Positions 7,988-16,536 of a DNA stretch of 64,000 nt are shown in pieces. The notes beneath the pieces were generated by a model. It was not told the origin of the DNA, did no database searches, and worked only from the letters and a program-made list of their open reading frames with translations. The stretch's first letter is position 1, and the number at the start of each line of letters is the position of its first letter. The DNA comes from Salinisphaera sp035690525 (GTDB taxonomy: Bacteria > Pseudomonadota > Gammaproteobacteria > Nevskiales > Salinisphaeraceae): contig NZ_DASSKM010000178.1 in the NCBI RefSeq assembly GCF_035690525.1, forward strand, positions 1 through 64,000, in the 5' to 3' direction. A program made the translations under genes and the position numbers.

Positions 7988-9541
7988 CTAATTCTTATCG
8001 GCGGTGGTGTGATCGGCGCCGGCCGTATCGGCCACCGGCGAATGGCCGGCGCTCGACCAGCCGCCGCCCAGCGCGCGAAACAGGTTCGCGGTATCGCGGT
8101 AGCGGGTCACCCGGGCTTTGATGAAAGCCAGCTCGGCGCTCTGGTACTGCGACTGGGCGGTGTACAGATTGACGTAGTCCGCCACGCCGTTTTTCAGTTG
8201 GGTGCGTACCGTCTTTAGGTTATTGCGCGCGGCTTCGAGGGCGACCCGCTGGGCTTCCAGCGCGCGGGCATCCGATTCGATCGAGCGCAGGCTGTTCGCC
8301 ACTTCGCCGAACGCCGCCAGCATGGTGGCCCGGTAATCGGCCAGCGCGGCCACGAACAGATCCTCGGCCCGGCGCTTGGCGGCGCGCAGACGCCCGCCCT
8401 CGAACAGCGGCGCGCTCAGCGACGCGCCCAGTGAATACAGGGCGAACGCCGGATCGGCGAGATCCGCAGGGGTCAGCGCCGAACGGCTATAGGAGCCGCC
8501 GATGCTGATGTCGGGCAGCAGATTCGCGGTGGCGACGCCGATTCGGGCGCTGGCGGCATGAACCGCGGCGGCCGCGGCCAGAATATCCGGCCGCTGCTTG
8601 ACCAACTGGCTGGGCAAGCTAACCGGCAGTTCGCGCGGCAGGCGCAGCGCGTCGAGCGTGAAATCGGGATCGTTGAAGGTGCCCGGATTGCTGCCGACCA
8701 GCACCGCCAGACGATTGACCGCCAGCGTCTTCTGCTTGCGCAGCGGCTCGAGCGAGGCCCGGGTGCGCGCCAGCTGGGTTTGGATCTGGGTGGCGTCGGC
8801 TTCGATGGCCGTGCCGTACTTGATCTGTTTGCGCACGATGTCGAGCGCGTTGGCCTGGCTTTGGGCGATGTCGCGTGTGGTTTCGATCGCGGCGTTGAGT
8901 CCGGCCTCGGCGATCGCGGTCGCCACTACGTTGTTGATCAGGGTCACGTAGGTATCGATCACCTGATACCGCTGCTCGTCGAGTTGCGCGTTGCTGGCCT
9001 CGATCATGCGCCGGGTCTTGCCGAACAGGTCGAGATCGTAGCTCGCGGTGGCCTGGGTCTGATACAGATTGAACACATTGGTGAACGACGGCTGGATGAT
9101 GCCGAACTGGGCGCCGGTCACGCGGTTGCGCGAGTAGCCGCCGTTGACGCCGATGCGCGGATAGAGCGCGCCCTCGTTCTCGTTGACCACCTCGCGCGCG
9201 GCGTCGATCCGGGCGCGGCCGGCGGCCAGCGTCGGGCTGTCCTTGATGGCGCGGCCGATCAATGCGTCGAGCTTGTCGGAGCCGAACACCTGGTACCAGT
9301 CCGCGCGGACTTTGGCCGCGCGATCGAAAGCCTGCTTGGGAATCGCCTCGCGACCGCCGGCGCTATCGACGGACTGGTCGCCGCTGGTCGACTCGTTGAT
9401 ATCGTAGGCCGTGTTCGGCGGCTTGGCCGGCGGCTGGTAGTCCGGGCCCACGGTGCAGCCGGTAATGAGCGCGGCCAGCGTGAACGCAGCCGCCAGCGCG
9501 GCACGGCGCGCCGGCGAGCGTGAAGAGAGTGCGGTTCGCAT
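7988..9541 (-). CDS. Outer-membrane efflux lipoprotein (NodT/OprM family)
   Basis: A 517-residue TolC-superfamily channel. It has a lipoprotein signal (lipobox LITGC, modified Cys about residue 29), then 'TVGPDYQPP', the standard start of mature NodT-family proteins, and two repeated coiled-coil OEP domains. Typical segments are 'ASYDLDLFGKTRRMIEASNAQ' and 'KQRPDILAAAAAVHAASARIGVATANLLP'. It is the first gene of the pump operon. A promoter is expected in the region upstream of 9541, which is AT-richer than its surroundings. Length matches the family, with a short insert near residues 40-70. Confidence 0.93.
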   Translation of the reverse strand: MRTALSSRSPARRAALAAAFTLAALITGCTVGPDYQPPAKPPNTAYDINESTSGDQSVDSAGGREAIPKQAFDRAAKVRADWYQVFGSDKLDALIGRAIKDSPTLAAGRARIDAAREVVNENEGALYPRIGVNGGYSRNRVTGAQFGIIQPSFTNVFNLYQTQATASYDLDLFGKTRRMIEASNAQLDEQRYQVIDTYVTLINNVVATAIAEAGLNAAIETTRDIAQSQANALDIVRKQIKYGTAIEADATQIQTQLARTRASLEPLRKQKTLAVNRLAVLVGSNPGTFNDPDFTLDALRLPRELPVSLPSQLVKQRPDILAAAAAVHAASARIGVATANLLPDISIGGSYSRSALTPADLADPAFALYSLGASLSAPLFEGGRLRAAKRRAEDLFVAALADYRATMLAAFGEVANSLRSIESDARALEAQRVALEAARNNLKTVRTQLKNGVADYVNLYTAQSQYQSAELAFIKARVTRYRDTANLFRALGGGWSSAGHSPVADTAGADHTTADKN

Positions 9542-9614
9542 GAAGACCCGATTCGGTGGAACCCAGGTTGAACTGTAGGGTTCAGTTCAGGCGCGCTAAT
9601 TTAGTCGCCGGCGA

Positions 9615-9807
9615 GATGGCTGTCAAATACACATACCGCCGCGCGGCCGACCGGTTTCCGAGCCTGCTGCGCGGGGATCCGCACACCCGTATTCTGCTCG
9701 GCCACGCGCCCGGCGCCGACCAGCGCGACCCGGCGATCGCCGAGGCCGTGGCCACGTTCGTTGCGCGCTACCGCGCCCGTGCCGATAACGCCGATCGCGC
9801 GGATTGA
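9615..9807 (+). CDS. Possible small hypothetical protein (64 aa)
   Basis: In the 336-bp gap between the efflux operon and the Sel1 gene there is one frame with plausible coding character, starting at ATG 9615 and preceded by a GGCGAG stretch. The product is basic and rich in Arg and Ala ('YRRAADRF', 'VARYRARADNADRAD'), with no recognised domain. It could equally be a chance frame in high-GC DNA or the remnant of a longer gene. The rest of the gap probably holds the divergent promoters. Confidence 0.25.
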
Positions 9808-9877
9808 GCCGCCCATCGGGGTCGCGTTCGACCGGCGGCGGGGTTAGGCTTGTTGCCTCTTTTCGCAAGGATCGCCC

Positions 9878-11191
9878 ATGAGCGCGAGAGCCGGCCTTCG
9901 GCTTGCCATTCTTGTCGCCGCCAGCCTGGTGGCCGCGCCGTTGACCGCGGCGGCGGCCGGCGATGCCCCGAGCGCCGAACGCGCGCAGCAAATCCTGGAA
10001 CAGAACCGGGCGCTGGCCAAGAGCGGAGACGCCGCGGCCCAGTACAACATGGGCGTGCTCTACGACCGGGGCTATGGTGTCGAGCGTGATTACGACAAAG
10101 CACGGCAATGGTATAAAAAGGCGGCGGCGCAGCATTATCCGCGCGCCGAGCACAACCTGGGCATCATGTATAAAGCCGGCAAAGGTGTGCCGCGCGATTT
10201 CGGCAAGGCGGCCCAATGGTTTCGCCGCGGCGCCGACGATGGTCTGGCCGCGTCGCAGAACAATTTGGCCGTGCTCTACATGGAAGGCAAGGGCGTACCG
10301 CGGAATACCGGCAAGGCCGCCTTCTGGGCGGCCCGGGCGGCGGCCGGCGGCAACAGTGCGGCGATCGACAACCTGCCGCGTATCACCGCCGATCTGCCGC
10401 GTATTCATGTCGACGCCGACGATGTAAACGTGCACGACCAGCCCAATCGCGAGGCGCGCGTGGTGGGCCATGCCGACAGCGACGCCGTGGCCGTCGTGCT
10501 CGCGCGTCGTGACGACTGGACACAGATTCTTCTGCCCGACAACTACACCGTGGGCTGGGCCGCCAATTTCCTGCTTTCGAGCAGCCAGGCGCCACTGGCC
10601 GGCGACACAGAACAACCGAGCCGGCCCGCCTCGGATCGTCCGGCGACGACCAAGCGCGAACCGGAACACGGGCCGGACGATAAGCCGGACGCGGCGACGC
10701 AATCTCCTGTGGCGGCAAAAGCGAAGCAAACACCGCCGCCGGCCGGGGACGACTCGAGTTCGAAGGTGGGCGTCGAACGCGAAAAACCGTCCGACCCGGC
10801 TGCGCCCCCCGAACAACCGCGCGGCCGTGCGCCGGAAAAAAACGCGCCGCCGCCGCTGTTCGAGTTCGAGGACGAGTCGGACCGCCCCGATCGGCGCGCG
10901 GCGAACGACAACGGCAGTGGATTGGAACCGCAATCGGGTGGCCGCGATCAGAAAACGGCCGACCAAACCAAGCCTGCGGCGACCGAGCCGAAGCCGGCCG
11001 CGGCCACCCATGCCGCGGTCGGCGTCGATGCGATCAACGTCCGCGCCCGGGCGTCCCGTAGCGGGCGGGTTATCGGCCAACTGCATCGCGGCGATCGCGT
11101 CGAGTTGCTGGATGAGCGAAACGGCTGGCGTTATGTCCGGGCCTCCGGCGGCATGAAAGGCTGGGTGGCCGGCTATCTGCTGGTCAAATAA
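9878..11191 (+). CDS. Secreted Sel1-repeat protein with two bacterial SH3 domains
   Basis: A 437-residue protein with an N-terminal signal peptide (cleavage expected near 'AAAAG', residue 28). Three Sel1-like helical repeats follow (about 52-160: 'YNMGVLYDRGYGVERDYDKARQWYKKAA', 'HNLGIMYKAGKGVPRDFGKAAQWFRRGA' and a third copy). A first SH3b domain (about 175-230, 'VNVHDQPNREARVVGHAD') leads into a 140-residue Pro/Glu/Asp/Lys-rich linker, and a second SH3b domain ends the protein (about 378-437, 'INVRARASRSGRVIGQLHRGDRVEL'). Sel1 repeats mediate protein contacts and SH3b domains often bind peptidoglycan, so a periplasmic cell-wall scaffolding role is likely (inference). It appears to stand alone. 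Confidence 0.85.
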   Translation: MSARAGLRLAILVAASLVAAPLTAAAAGDAPSAERAQQILEQNRALAKSGDAAAQYNMGVLYDRGYGVERDYDKARQWYKKAAAQHYPRAEHNLGIMYKAGKGVPRDFGKAAQWFRRGADDGLAASQNNLAVLYMEGKGVPRNTGKAAFWAARAAAGGNSAAIDNLPRITADLPRIHVDADDVNVHDQPNREARVVGHADSDAVAVVLARRDDWTQILLPDNYTVGWAANFLLSSSQAPLAGDTEQPSRPASDRPATTKREPEHGPDDKPDAATQSPVAAKAKQTPPPAGDDSSSKVGVEREKPSDPAAPPEQPRGRAPEKNAPPPLFEFEDESDRPDRRAANDNGSGLEPQSGGRDQKTADQTKPAATEPKPAAATHAAVGVDAINVRARASRSGRVIGQLHRGDRVELLDERNGWRYVRASGGMKGWVAGYLLVK

Positions 11192-11220
11192 TGTTTGTTA
11201 CATCAATAAACACATGAATT

Positions 11221-11325
11221 CGCGTAGGTCGGATTAGGCGTTAGCCGTAATCCGACAGAATACGACTGCCAATATATCCCCGCTTGGCGTCGGATTACGC
11301 GCTGCGCGCTAATCCGACCTACGCG
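11221..11325. repeat. REP-like element: two hairpins in an inverted pair
   Basis: A 105-bp element whose ends are perfect 16-bp inverted repeats (CGCGTAGGTCGGATTA at 11221-11236, complement at 11310-11325). Each end also forms its own small hairpin: GTCGGATTA at 11228-11236 pairs with 11248-11256, and at 11289-11297 with 11310-11318. The GTAGGTCGGATTA...TAATCCGAC wording is the style of dispersed REP/BIME-like repeats found in many gammaproteobacteria. It lies between the stop of the Sel1 gene and the terminator of the SDR gene, so it may protect or terminate both transcripts. Confidence 0.75.
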
Positions 11326-11387
11326 TAAAATATTGTTCTAAAAATTTTTACACGTTTATTTTGGCCTTATACCGTCTTCGAGCAGCA

Positions 11388-11417
11388 ACAAAAAAGCCGC
11401 CTTCGTCAAAGGCGGCT
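11388..11417 (-). terminator. Rho-independent terminator of the SDR gene
   Basis: 9-bp stem (AGCCGCCTT at 11395-11403 with AAGGCGGCT at 11409-11417). A run of A on the plus strand at 11390-11395 gives a U-tract in the minus-strand transcript. It ends 23 bp from the SDR stop. Confidence 0.85.
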
Positions 11418-11440
11418 GTCGTTTGTCTCGCGTACCGGCG

Positions 11441-12136
11441 TTACGCTTCGTCGAGCGGCGGGGTCGGACGAACGAGGATTTCGTTGACGTCGACGTGCGC
11501 CGGCTGGGATAGCGCATACATGACCGACGCCGCGATATCGCGGTCGGCCAGCGCGTGCTCCGGCTTTTGGTCGAAGAACGGCGTATCGACCATGCCCGGC
11601 TCGATCAGCGTGGTGCGTACGCCGGTGCCGCGCAGTTCCTCGCGTACCCCGTAACCGATCGCCGAGACCGCCCACTTGGTGGCGCTGTACATCGACCCCG
11701 GGATGGTCGCCCGGCCGGCCGCCGATCCCGTAATCAACAGATGGCCGCGGCTGGCCTTGAGCGCCTCGGCGGTGCACTGAATCGTCAGCCCGACGCCGTA
11801 GACGTTGGTCAGGATCATGTCCTTCCAGACTTCGGTGTCGGCGCCGGTGAAACCGCCCGGCTTGCCGCCGATGCCGGCGTTGGCGAATACCGCGTCGATC
11901 TTTCCGAAATGGCCGAGTGCGGTCTCGACCATGGTTTGCTGCGATGTCTTATCGGTGACATCGCAAGCAATGGCGATCGCCTGCGATTCGCCGCCGAGTT
12001 CTTCGACCAGATCGTCGAGCCTCGACGCCGTGCGCGCGGCCAGCGCGACACGCCAGCCGTCGGCCACCGCGGCTCGGGCCGTGGCCGCGCCGATGCCGGT
12101 CGAGCCTCCGGTGATCAATAAGATCGGTTCACTCAT
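11441..12136 (-). CDS. Short-chain dehydrogenase/reductase (SDR, classical YdfG-like)
   Basis: A 231-residue Rossmann-fold NAD(P)-dependent oxidoreductase. It has the cofactor motif GGSTGIG at residues 10-16, NAG at 86-88, and catalytic S138, Y150 and K154 (YSATK). Length and motif spacing fit classical SDRs acting on hydroxy or keto groups of small molecules. The exact substrate is not deducible. It has its own terminator; the start ATG (12134-12136) is supported by the family N-terminus 'ILLITGGSTGIG'. Confidence 0.9.
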   Translation of the reverse strand: MSEPILLITGGSTGIGAATARAAVADGWRVALAARTASRLDDLVEELGGESQAIAIACDVTDKTSQQTMVETALGHFGKIDAVFANAGIGGKPGGFTGADTEVWKDMILTNVYGVGLTIQCTAEALKASRGHLLITGSAAGRATIPGSMYSATKWAVSAIGYGVREELRGTGVRTTLIEPGMVDTPFFDQKPEHALADRDIAASVMYALSQPAHVDVNEILVRPTPPLDEA

Positions 12137-12198
12137 GTCGCCTCCCCGGTATCGATGCCACGGCTGATCCGTGGCGGCCGATTAGATGGCAACAGGCC

Positions 12199-12687
12199 CT
12201 AGCCCTGGCCTTCGGCGTGGTCACTGTCGTCGTGCACGTGGCCGTGTTCGAGCTCGGCATCGGTGCCGGGGCGGATCCCCGCGACGCTGACCGTGAAGTC
12301 GAGCTTCTGACCCGCAAGCACGTGGTTGCCGTCGACCGTGACTTGGTCGCCCGCGACTTCCTTGATCGTCACGATCATGGGCCCGGCGTCGGACTCGGCG
12401 CGAAAGCTCATGCCCGGGGCGAGTTCGTCCACGCCCTGGAACGCTTCGCGATTGACCGTCTGAACGAGTTCCTCGCGATAAGGGCCGTAACCTTCATCGG
12501 GCTCGACCGTCGCGCGTACTTCGTCGCCTTCGGCGTGGCCTTCGATCGCTTTTTCCAAACCCGGCACGATATTTTCGTGGCCGTGGAGATAGGACAACGG
12601 CTGCTCTTCCGACTGATCGATGATTTCGCCCTCGGTATCGCGCAGGACGTAGTGAATGCTGACGACGTTGTCGCGCTGCGCTTGCAT
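12199..12687 (-). CDS. slyD: FKBP-type peptidyl-prolyl isomerase, SlyD-like
   Basis: A 162-residue cytoplasmic isomerase and chaperone. The FKBP part begins 'VVSIHYVLRDTEGEIIDQSEEQPLSYLHGHENIVPGLEKAIEGH', and an insert-in-flap domain follows ('EPDEGYGPYREELVQTV'). The C-terminal tail is short and rich in His and Asp ('EHGHVHDDSDHAEGQ'), a reduced form of the metal-binding tail that in E. coli SlyD binds nickel. All FKBP/SlyD hallmark segments are in order. It stands between the SDR and OsmC genes on the same strand, but with gaps large enough for separate transcription. Confidence 0.92.
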   Translation of the reverse strand: MQAQRDNVVSIHYVLRDTEGEIIDQSEEQPLSYLHGHENIVPGLEKAIEGHAEGDEVRATVEPDEGYGPYREELVQTVNREAFQGVDELAPGMSFRAESDAGPMIVTIKEVAGDQVTVDGNHVLAGQKLDFTVSVAGIRPGTDAELEHGHVHDDSDHAEGQG

Positions 12688-12826
12688 ATTGGCCTCTTTG
12701 TGTTGGCGTGCTTATTCGTGAGCCGTCAAAGATTGCGACGATCGTCCAAAAATACAATGGTCCGAAAATACAATGGTCGCTCGCCCATCGATCGCCGCGT
12801 CTTGGCCGGCGGCGGCGTAATCATGA

Positions 12827-12852
12827 AAAGGCCGGACTGAACCCCGGCCTTT
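12827..12852 (-). terminator. Terminator between SlyD and OsmC genes
   Basis: Perfect 9-bp stem (AAAGGCCGG at 12827-12835, CCGGCCTTT at 12844-12852) with an 8-base loop, 32 bp past the OsmC stop. The U-tract on the minus strand is short. Just downstream, 12744-12777 carries two tandem copies of a 16-base unit (GTCCRAAAATACAATG-like) of unknown meaning. Confidence 0.7.
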
Positions 12853-12884
12853 CGGATCGCTGTCCCGATGCCCGATGCGGCGAG

Positions 12885-13310
12885 TCAATCGTCCAGCGTC
12901 GCGTCGAGCTCGATCTCGGCGCCCTTGAACAGGCGCGAGACCGGGCAGGCTTCCTTGGCCTTGTCGGCGGTCTGCTTGAACGTTTCTTCGTCCATGCCCG
13001 GCACCTTGCCGCGGCAGATCAACTCGATGCGCTCGATGGTCGGGGTGTCGTCGATCGCGAAATGCACCCGGGCCTCGGTCTTGATCGAGTCCGGGGTATG
13101 GCCGTCGGCGGCCAGCATCGCCGAGAACTGCATCGAGAAGCAGCCGGCATGGGCCGCGCCGACCAGTTCCTCGGGGTTGGTGCCGGTACCGTCCTCGAAG
13201 CGGGTCCGGTAGGAGAACTGGCCTTCGTAGGCGCCGCTTTCCAGCGCCATATCGCCCTTGCCCGATTTCAGATCGCCCTGCCACTGGGCATTCGCCTTGC
13301 GTACCGGCAT
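12885..13310 (-). CDS. osmC: OsmC family peroxiredoxin
   Basis: A 141-residue OsmC/Ohr-fold hydroperoxide reductase. Its two catalytic cysteines are visible: C57 in 'HAGCFSMQFS' and C122 in 'ACPVSRLF', with the family segment 'GTNPEELVGAAHAGC'. It detoxifies organic peroxides, often induced by osmotic stress. The ATG at 13308-13310 has a good ribosome binding site (GGAGCG), whereas the longer in-frame start upstream is not family-like. Closest wording is OsmC rather than Ohr. It could be a distant target of the OhrR-type regulator at the start of the window (inference). Confidence 0.92.
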   Translation of the reverse strand: MPVRKANAQWQGDLKSGKGDMALESGAYEGQFSYRTRFEDGTGTNPEELVGAAHAGCFSMQFSAMLAADGHTPDSIKTEARVHFAIDDTPTIERIELICRGKVPGMDEETFKQTADKAKEACPVSRLFKGAEIELDATLDD

Positions 13311-13511
13311 CGATCGCTCCTTTGTTCTTAACCATGTACACAACTGAATTTACGGCGGGTCGTTCGCGAATACAAGATAGGACGATTTAGCCGGCCCGGC
13401 CGATCCCCCTCAAGCCGCCGGGTTATCCGTCGTACGGATCATTGTAGTGACCTCGGGATACTGCTAGGTTCGAAAAACGACTCGGCAAAACGGGCCCGGC
13501 CCGAATAAACA

Positions 13512-14867
13512 ATGAGCGAGACGACCGACGACAGCTTTTCCGTCGATAGCGACGACGTACAACGGGCGGTGATGGCCGCCGGCATGGGCAACGCGCTGGA
13601 ATGGTTCGATTTCAGTGTCTATTCCTACATGGCCGCCACCATCGGCGCCGTGTTCTTTCCCACCCACAGCGAATCGGCGTCGCTGCTGGCCGCGTTCGCC
13701 GGTTTCGCCGTGGCCTTCATGGTCCGGCCGCTGGGCGGGCTGTTCTTCGGCCCTCTGGGCGACAAGGTGGGCCGCTCGGCGGTGCTCGCCACGACCATCA
13801 TCCTGATGTCGATCGGCACCTTCGCCATCGGCGTATTGCCGAGCTACGATGCGATCGGGGTCTGGGCCCCGATTCTGCTGGTGGTTGCCCGTCTGGTGCA
13901 GGGGTTCTCCACCGGCGGTGAGTACGGTGGCGCGGCGACCTTCATCTGCGAGTACTCGCCGGACAAAAACCGTGGCTTTCTGGCGAGCTTTCTCGAATTC
14001 GGCACGCTGGGCGGCTATATCGTCGGCGCGCTGCTGGTGCTGTGCACGCAGCTGATCCTGGGCGAAGCGGCCTTCAACGACTGGGGCTGGCGCATTCCGT
14101 TCCTGTTCGCCGCGCCGCTGGGCCTGTTCGGCCTCTATCTTCGGCTCAAGCTCGAGGACAGCCCGGCGTTCGAGGCGGTCAAGGAGCAGGGTGAGGCCAA
14201 GGGCTCGCTCGGCGAGGTCGTGTCCAACCATCTGCGCCAGTTGATCCTATGCATGGGGCTGGTGCTGATTCTCAACGTCGCCTACTACGCCATCCTGACC
14301 TACCTGCCGTCGTATTTGACCACGGTGCTCAATATCAATGGCATGGAATCGACGCTGCTGCTCGTGGTCACGATGGTGGGCATGATGTGCGTGATCTATC
14401 TGTTTGGCGGCTTGTCCGACCGGGTGGGCCGTAAGCCAGTGCTGGTCGGCGCGTGCCTCGGCTTCATTCTATTGTCGTATCCGGCGTTCGCGCTGCTGCA
14501 GACCACGGAGGTTTGGGGCATTGTCGCCGGGCTCGTCATTCTCGGTCTGCTGACCGTCTCGCTGTCCGGGACGATGCCGTCGACGTTGCCGGCGATCTTC
14601 CCGACCAACGTGCGCTACGGCGGCTTCGCGATCTCCTACAACATCTCCACGGCCTTGTTCGGCGGCACCGCGCCCTATGTCATTCAATGGCTGATCGGCG
14701 TGACCGACAACAACTCGGTGCCGGCGTTCTATTTGATGGCCGCGGCCGCGATCGCGCTGATTCCGATCCTGCTGATTCCGGAGACCGCGAGCCGGCCGCT
14801 GCCAGGCTCGAAGGCCCAGTATGCGGGCGGGGGCGGTCCGCGCAAGCAACCCGCGCCGGCGGCCTAA
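13512..14867 (+). CDS. MHS family MFS symporter, ProP-like (osmolyte/organic acid:H+)
   Basis: A 451-residue 12-TM major facilitator of the metabolite:H+ symporter family. Diagnostic segments are 'AAGMGNALEWFDFSVYSYMAATIGAVFFP' (TM1), 'RPLGGLFFGPLGDKVGR' (motif A), 'RLVQGFSTGGEYGGAATFICEYSPDKNRGFLASF' (TM4-5) and 'PTNVRYGGFAISYNIS'. These are the closest wording to ProP, which imports proline and betaine under osmotic stress. The C-terminus is short and lacks the coiled coil of E. coli ProP that tunes osmosensing, so dicarboxylate or other substrates are possible. The gene is monocistronic with a strong hairpin after it. Confidence 0.88.
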   Translation: MSETTDDSFSVDSDDVQRAVMAAGMGNALEWFDFSVYSYMAATIGAVFFPTHSESASLLAAFAGFAVAFMVRPLGGLFFGPLGDKVGRSAVLATTIILMSIGTFAIGVLPSYDAIGVWAPILLVVARLVQGFSTGGEYGGAATFICEYSPDKNRGFLASFLEFGTLGGYIVGALLVLCTQLILGEAAFNDWGWRIPFLFAAPLGLFGLYLRLKLEDSPAFEAVKEQGEAKGSLGEVVSNHLRQLILCMGLVLILNVAYYAILTYLPSYLTTVLNINGMESTLLLVVTMVGMMCVIYLFGGLSDRVGRKPVLVGACLGFILLSYPAFALLQTTEVWGIVAGLVILGLLTVSLSGTMPSTLPAIFPTNVRYGGFAISYNISTALFGGTAPYVIQWLIGVTDNNSVPAFYLMAAAAIALIPILLIPETASRPLPGSKAQYAGGGGPRKQPAPAA

Positions 14868-14887
14868 ACCGACGCCCGCGACGAAAA

Positions 14888-14918
14888 CAGGCCGCCGCTG
14901 GAAAACAGCGGCGGCCTG
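14888..14918 (+). terminator. Strong hairpin after the ProP-like gene
   Basis: Perfect 13-bp stem (CAGGCCGCCGCTG at 14888-14900 with its complement at 14906-14918) and a 5-base loop, 20 bp past the stop. It lacks a T-run. It also lies 48 bp past the end of the convergent lipoprotein gene, so it may serve both. Confidence 0.7.
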
Positions 14919-14965
14919 TACTATGCGGCGTTGCCCGGCTTGTCCGGTATCAGCCGAGCGATCGC

Positions 14966-15166
14966 TCAGTTGTCGGTAGCGTCGTCGATCGCGTCCGAGG
15001 CGTCGTCGGCGGCGTCGCTCACGGCGTCCGACGCGTTGTCGGCCGCGTCGTCCATCTTCTGGCCGGCCTTCTCGGCCGGGCCGTCGTCGCTGTCGCAGGC
15101 CGCCAGTGCCACCGTTGTCAGGCCGAGGATCGCGGCGATCAGCAATGTCGAGGTTTTCTTGATCAC
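14966..15166 (-). CDS. Small Ala/Asp-rich lipoprotein
   Basis: A 66-residue lipoprotein starting at GTG (15164-15166), with a GGAGAA ribosome binding site a few bases upstream. The signal is 'KKTSTLLIAAILGLTTVALAAC' with lipobox LAAC. The mature part is an amphipathic, heptad-like run of Ala and Asp ('DDAADNASDAVSDAADDASDAIDDATDN') that probably forms a helix. Aspartates directly after the lipid cysteine (CDSDD) would favour inner-membrane retention by the +2 Asp rule of E. coli. Function is unknown; similar short lipoproteins are annotated only as hypothetical. Confidence 0.7.
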   Translation of the reverse strand: MIKKTSTLLIAAILGLTTVALAACDSDDGPAEKAGQKMDDAADNASDAVSDAADDASDAIDDATDN

Positions 15167-15327
15167 ATTTTCTCCTGTGCGTCTTTTGTCTCGCCCGATG
15201 CGAAACACGATTGCGCGCGAATTTAACTTGGGTAAGGCTTGACGAGATATGAACGACCGGCGCGGCGTGGCATGAAACCGTAATAACCCTGGTCGCACCA
15301 AGCGGCGACAGGTTCTAGACTTGGACC

Positions 15328-16536
15328 ATGAAACAACCGCTCGACGGATATCGCATCTGCGATATGACCGCCATGATCTCCGGACCGTTGGCGACCATGC
15401 AACTCGCCGATCAGGGCGCCGACGTGATCAAGATCGAACGCCCCGGCGTGGGCGATTACACGCGTCTGGCCTCCAATCGCCGGGCCGGTATGTCGGCCAG
15501 TTTTCTCAACAACAATCGCAACAAGCGCTCGGTCGCGCTCGATCTCAAGCACAAGGGCGGGCTGGCCGCGCTCAAGCGCATCGCGGCGACCTCGGATGTT
15601 TTCGTGCAGAACTTCCGGCCCGGCGTGGCCGACCGGATCGGTATTGGCGAACAGGCGGTTCGCGATGTGGCGCCGGACGTCATCTATGTCTCGATCAGCG
15701 GTTTCGGCGAGAACGGGCCTTACGCCGCCAAGCCGGTCTACGACCCGCTCGTGCAGGCGCTGTCCGGCCTGGCGAGCATCCAGGGCGGCGCGGACGAGGA
15801 CCGTCCGCGCTTGGTCCGGACGATTCTGCCCGACAAGCTCACCGGCTACGTCGCCGCCCAGGCGATCACCGCGGCCCTGCTGGCGCGCGCCAACGGCGGG
15901 AGCGGGCAGCATATTCGGATCTCCATGCTCGATGCGGTGCTCGATTTTCTCTGGCATTCGGATATGAACAGCCAGACGTTCGTCGGCGACGAAATGGCGC
16001 AGTCGCAGGCGGCGAGCTTCATTGATCTGATTTATGCGACCGCGACCGGTTACATCAGCGTGGCCGTGCAAACCGATGCCGAATGGCAGGCGCTGACCGA
16101 GGCACTGGAAACGCCGCACTGGCGCGACGACCCGCGTTTCGCCACCGCGGCCGATCGACAAGACCATATCGATGCGCGACTGGAGCTCACCCAGGAACGC
16201 CTGCGTGAGGCCAGCGCCGAGCACTGGCTCGACCGGCTGACCGAGCATGGCGTGCCGTGCGCCCCGGTACTCACGCGCAGCGAACTGCTGGACCATGCTC
16301 AGATCCGGGCCAACGATAGTCTGTTGGAAACCGGGCACGACGTGGCCGGCCGGCTGCGTCAGACGCGCCCAGCCGCGCGCTTTTCCGGCATCGAAACATC
16401 GCCGCCGCGCGGGGCGCCGCCGCTGGGCGCCGATACCCGCGCCGTGCTGGCCGATATCGGTTATCGCGCCGATCATATTCAGGCGCTGATCGACGACGGC
16501 GCCGTGGCCACGGACGCAGACGACCAAAGCCGATGA
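15328..16536 (+). CDS. CaiB/BaiF family (class III) CoA-transferase
   Basis: A 402-residue CoA-transferase of family III, which moves CoA between carboxylic acids. The N-terminus 'LDGYRICDMTAMISGPLATMQLADQGADVIKIERPG' and 'NRNKRSVALDLKH' are classical for the family, as are 'FVQNFRPGVADRIGIG' and 'VYVSISGFGENGPYAAKPVYDPLVQA'. Length is normal. It overlaps the following GST gene by 4 bp (16533-16536), so the two are co-translated. This pairing suggests a shared catabolic or detoxification pathway, but the substrate cannot be read from the sequence. Confidence 0.92.
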   Translation: MKQPLDGYRICDMTAMISGPLATMQLADQGADVIKIERPGVGDYTRLASNRRAGMSASFLNNNRNKRSVALDLKHKGGLAALKRIAATSDVFVQNFRPGVADRIGIGEQAVRDVAPDVIYVSISGFGENGPYAAKPVYDPLVQALSGLASIQGGADEDRPRLVRTILPDKLTGYVAAQAITAALLARANGGSGQHIRISMLDAVLDFLWHSDMNSQTFVGDEMAQSQAASFIDLIYATATGYISVAVQTDAEWQALTEALETPHWRDDPRFATAADRQDHIDARLELTQERLREASAEHWLDRLTEHGVPCAPVLTRSELLDHAQIRANDSLLETGHDVAGRLRQTRPAARFSGIETSPPRGAPPLGADTRAVLADIGYRADHIQALIDDGAVATDADDQSR

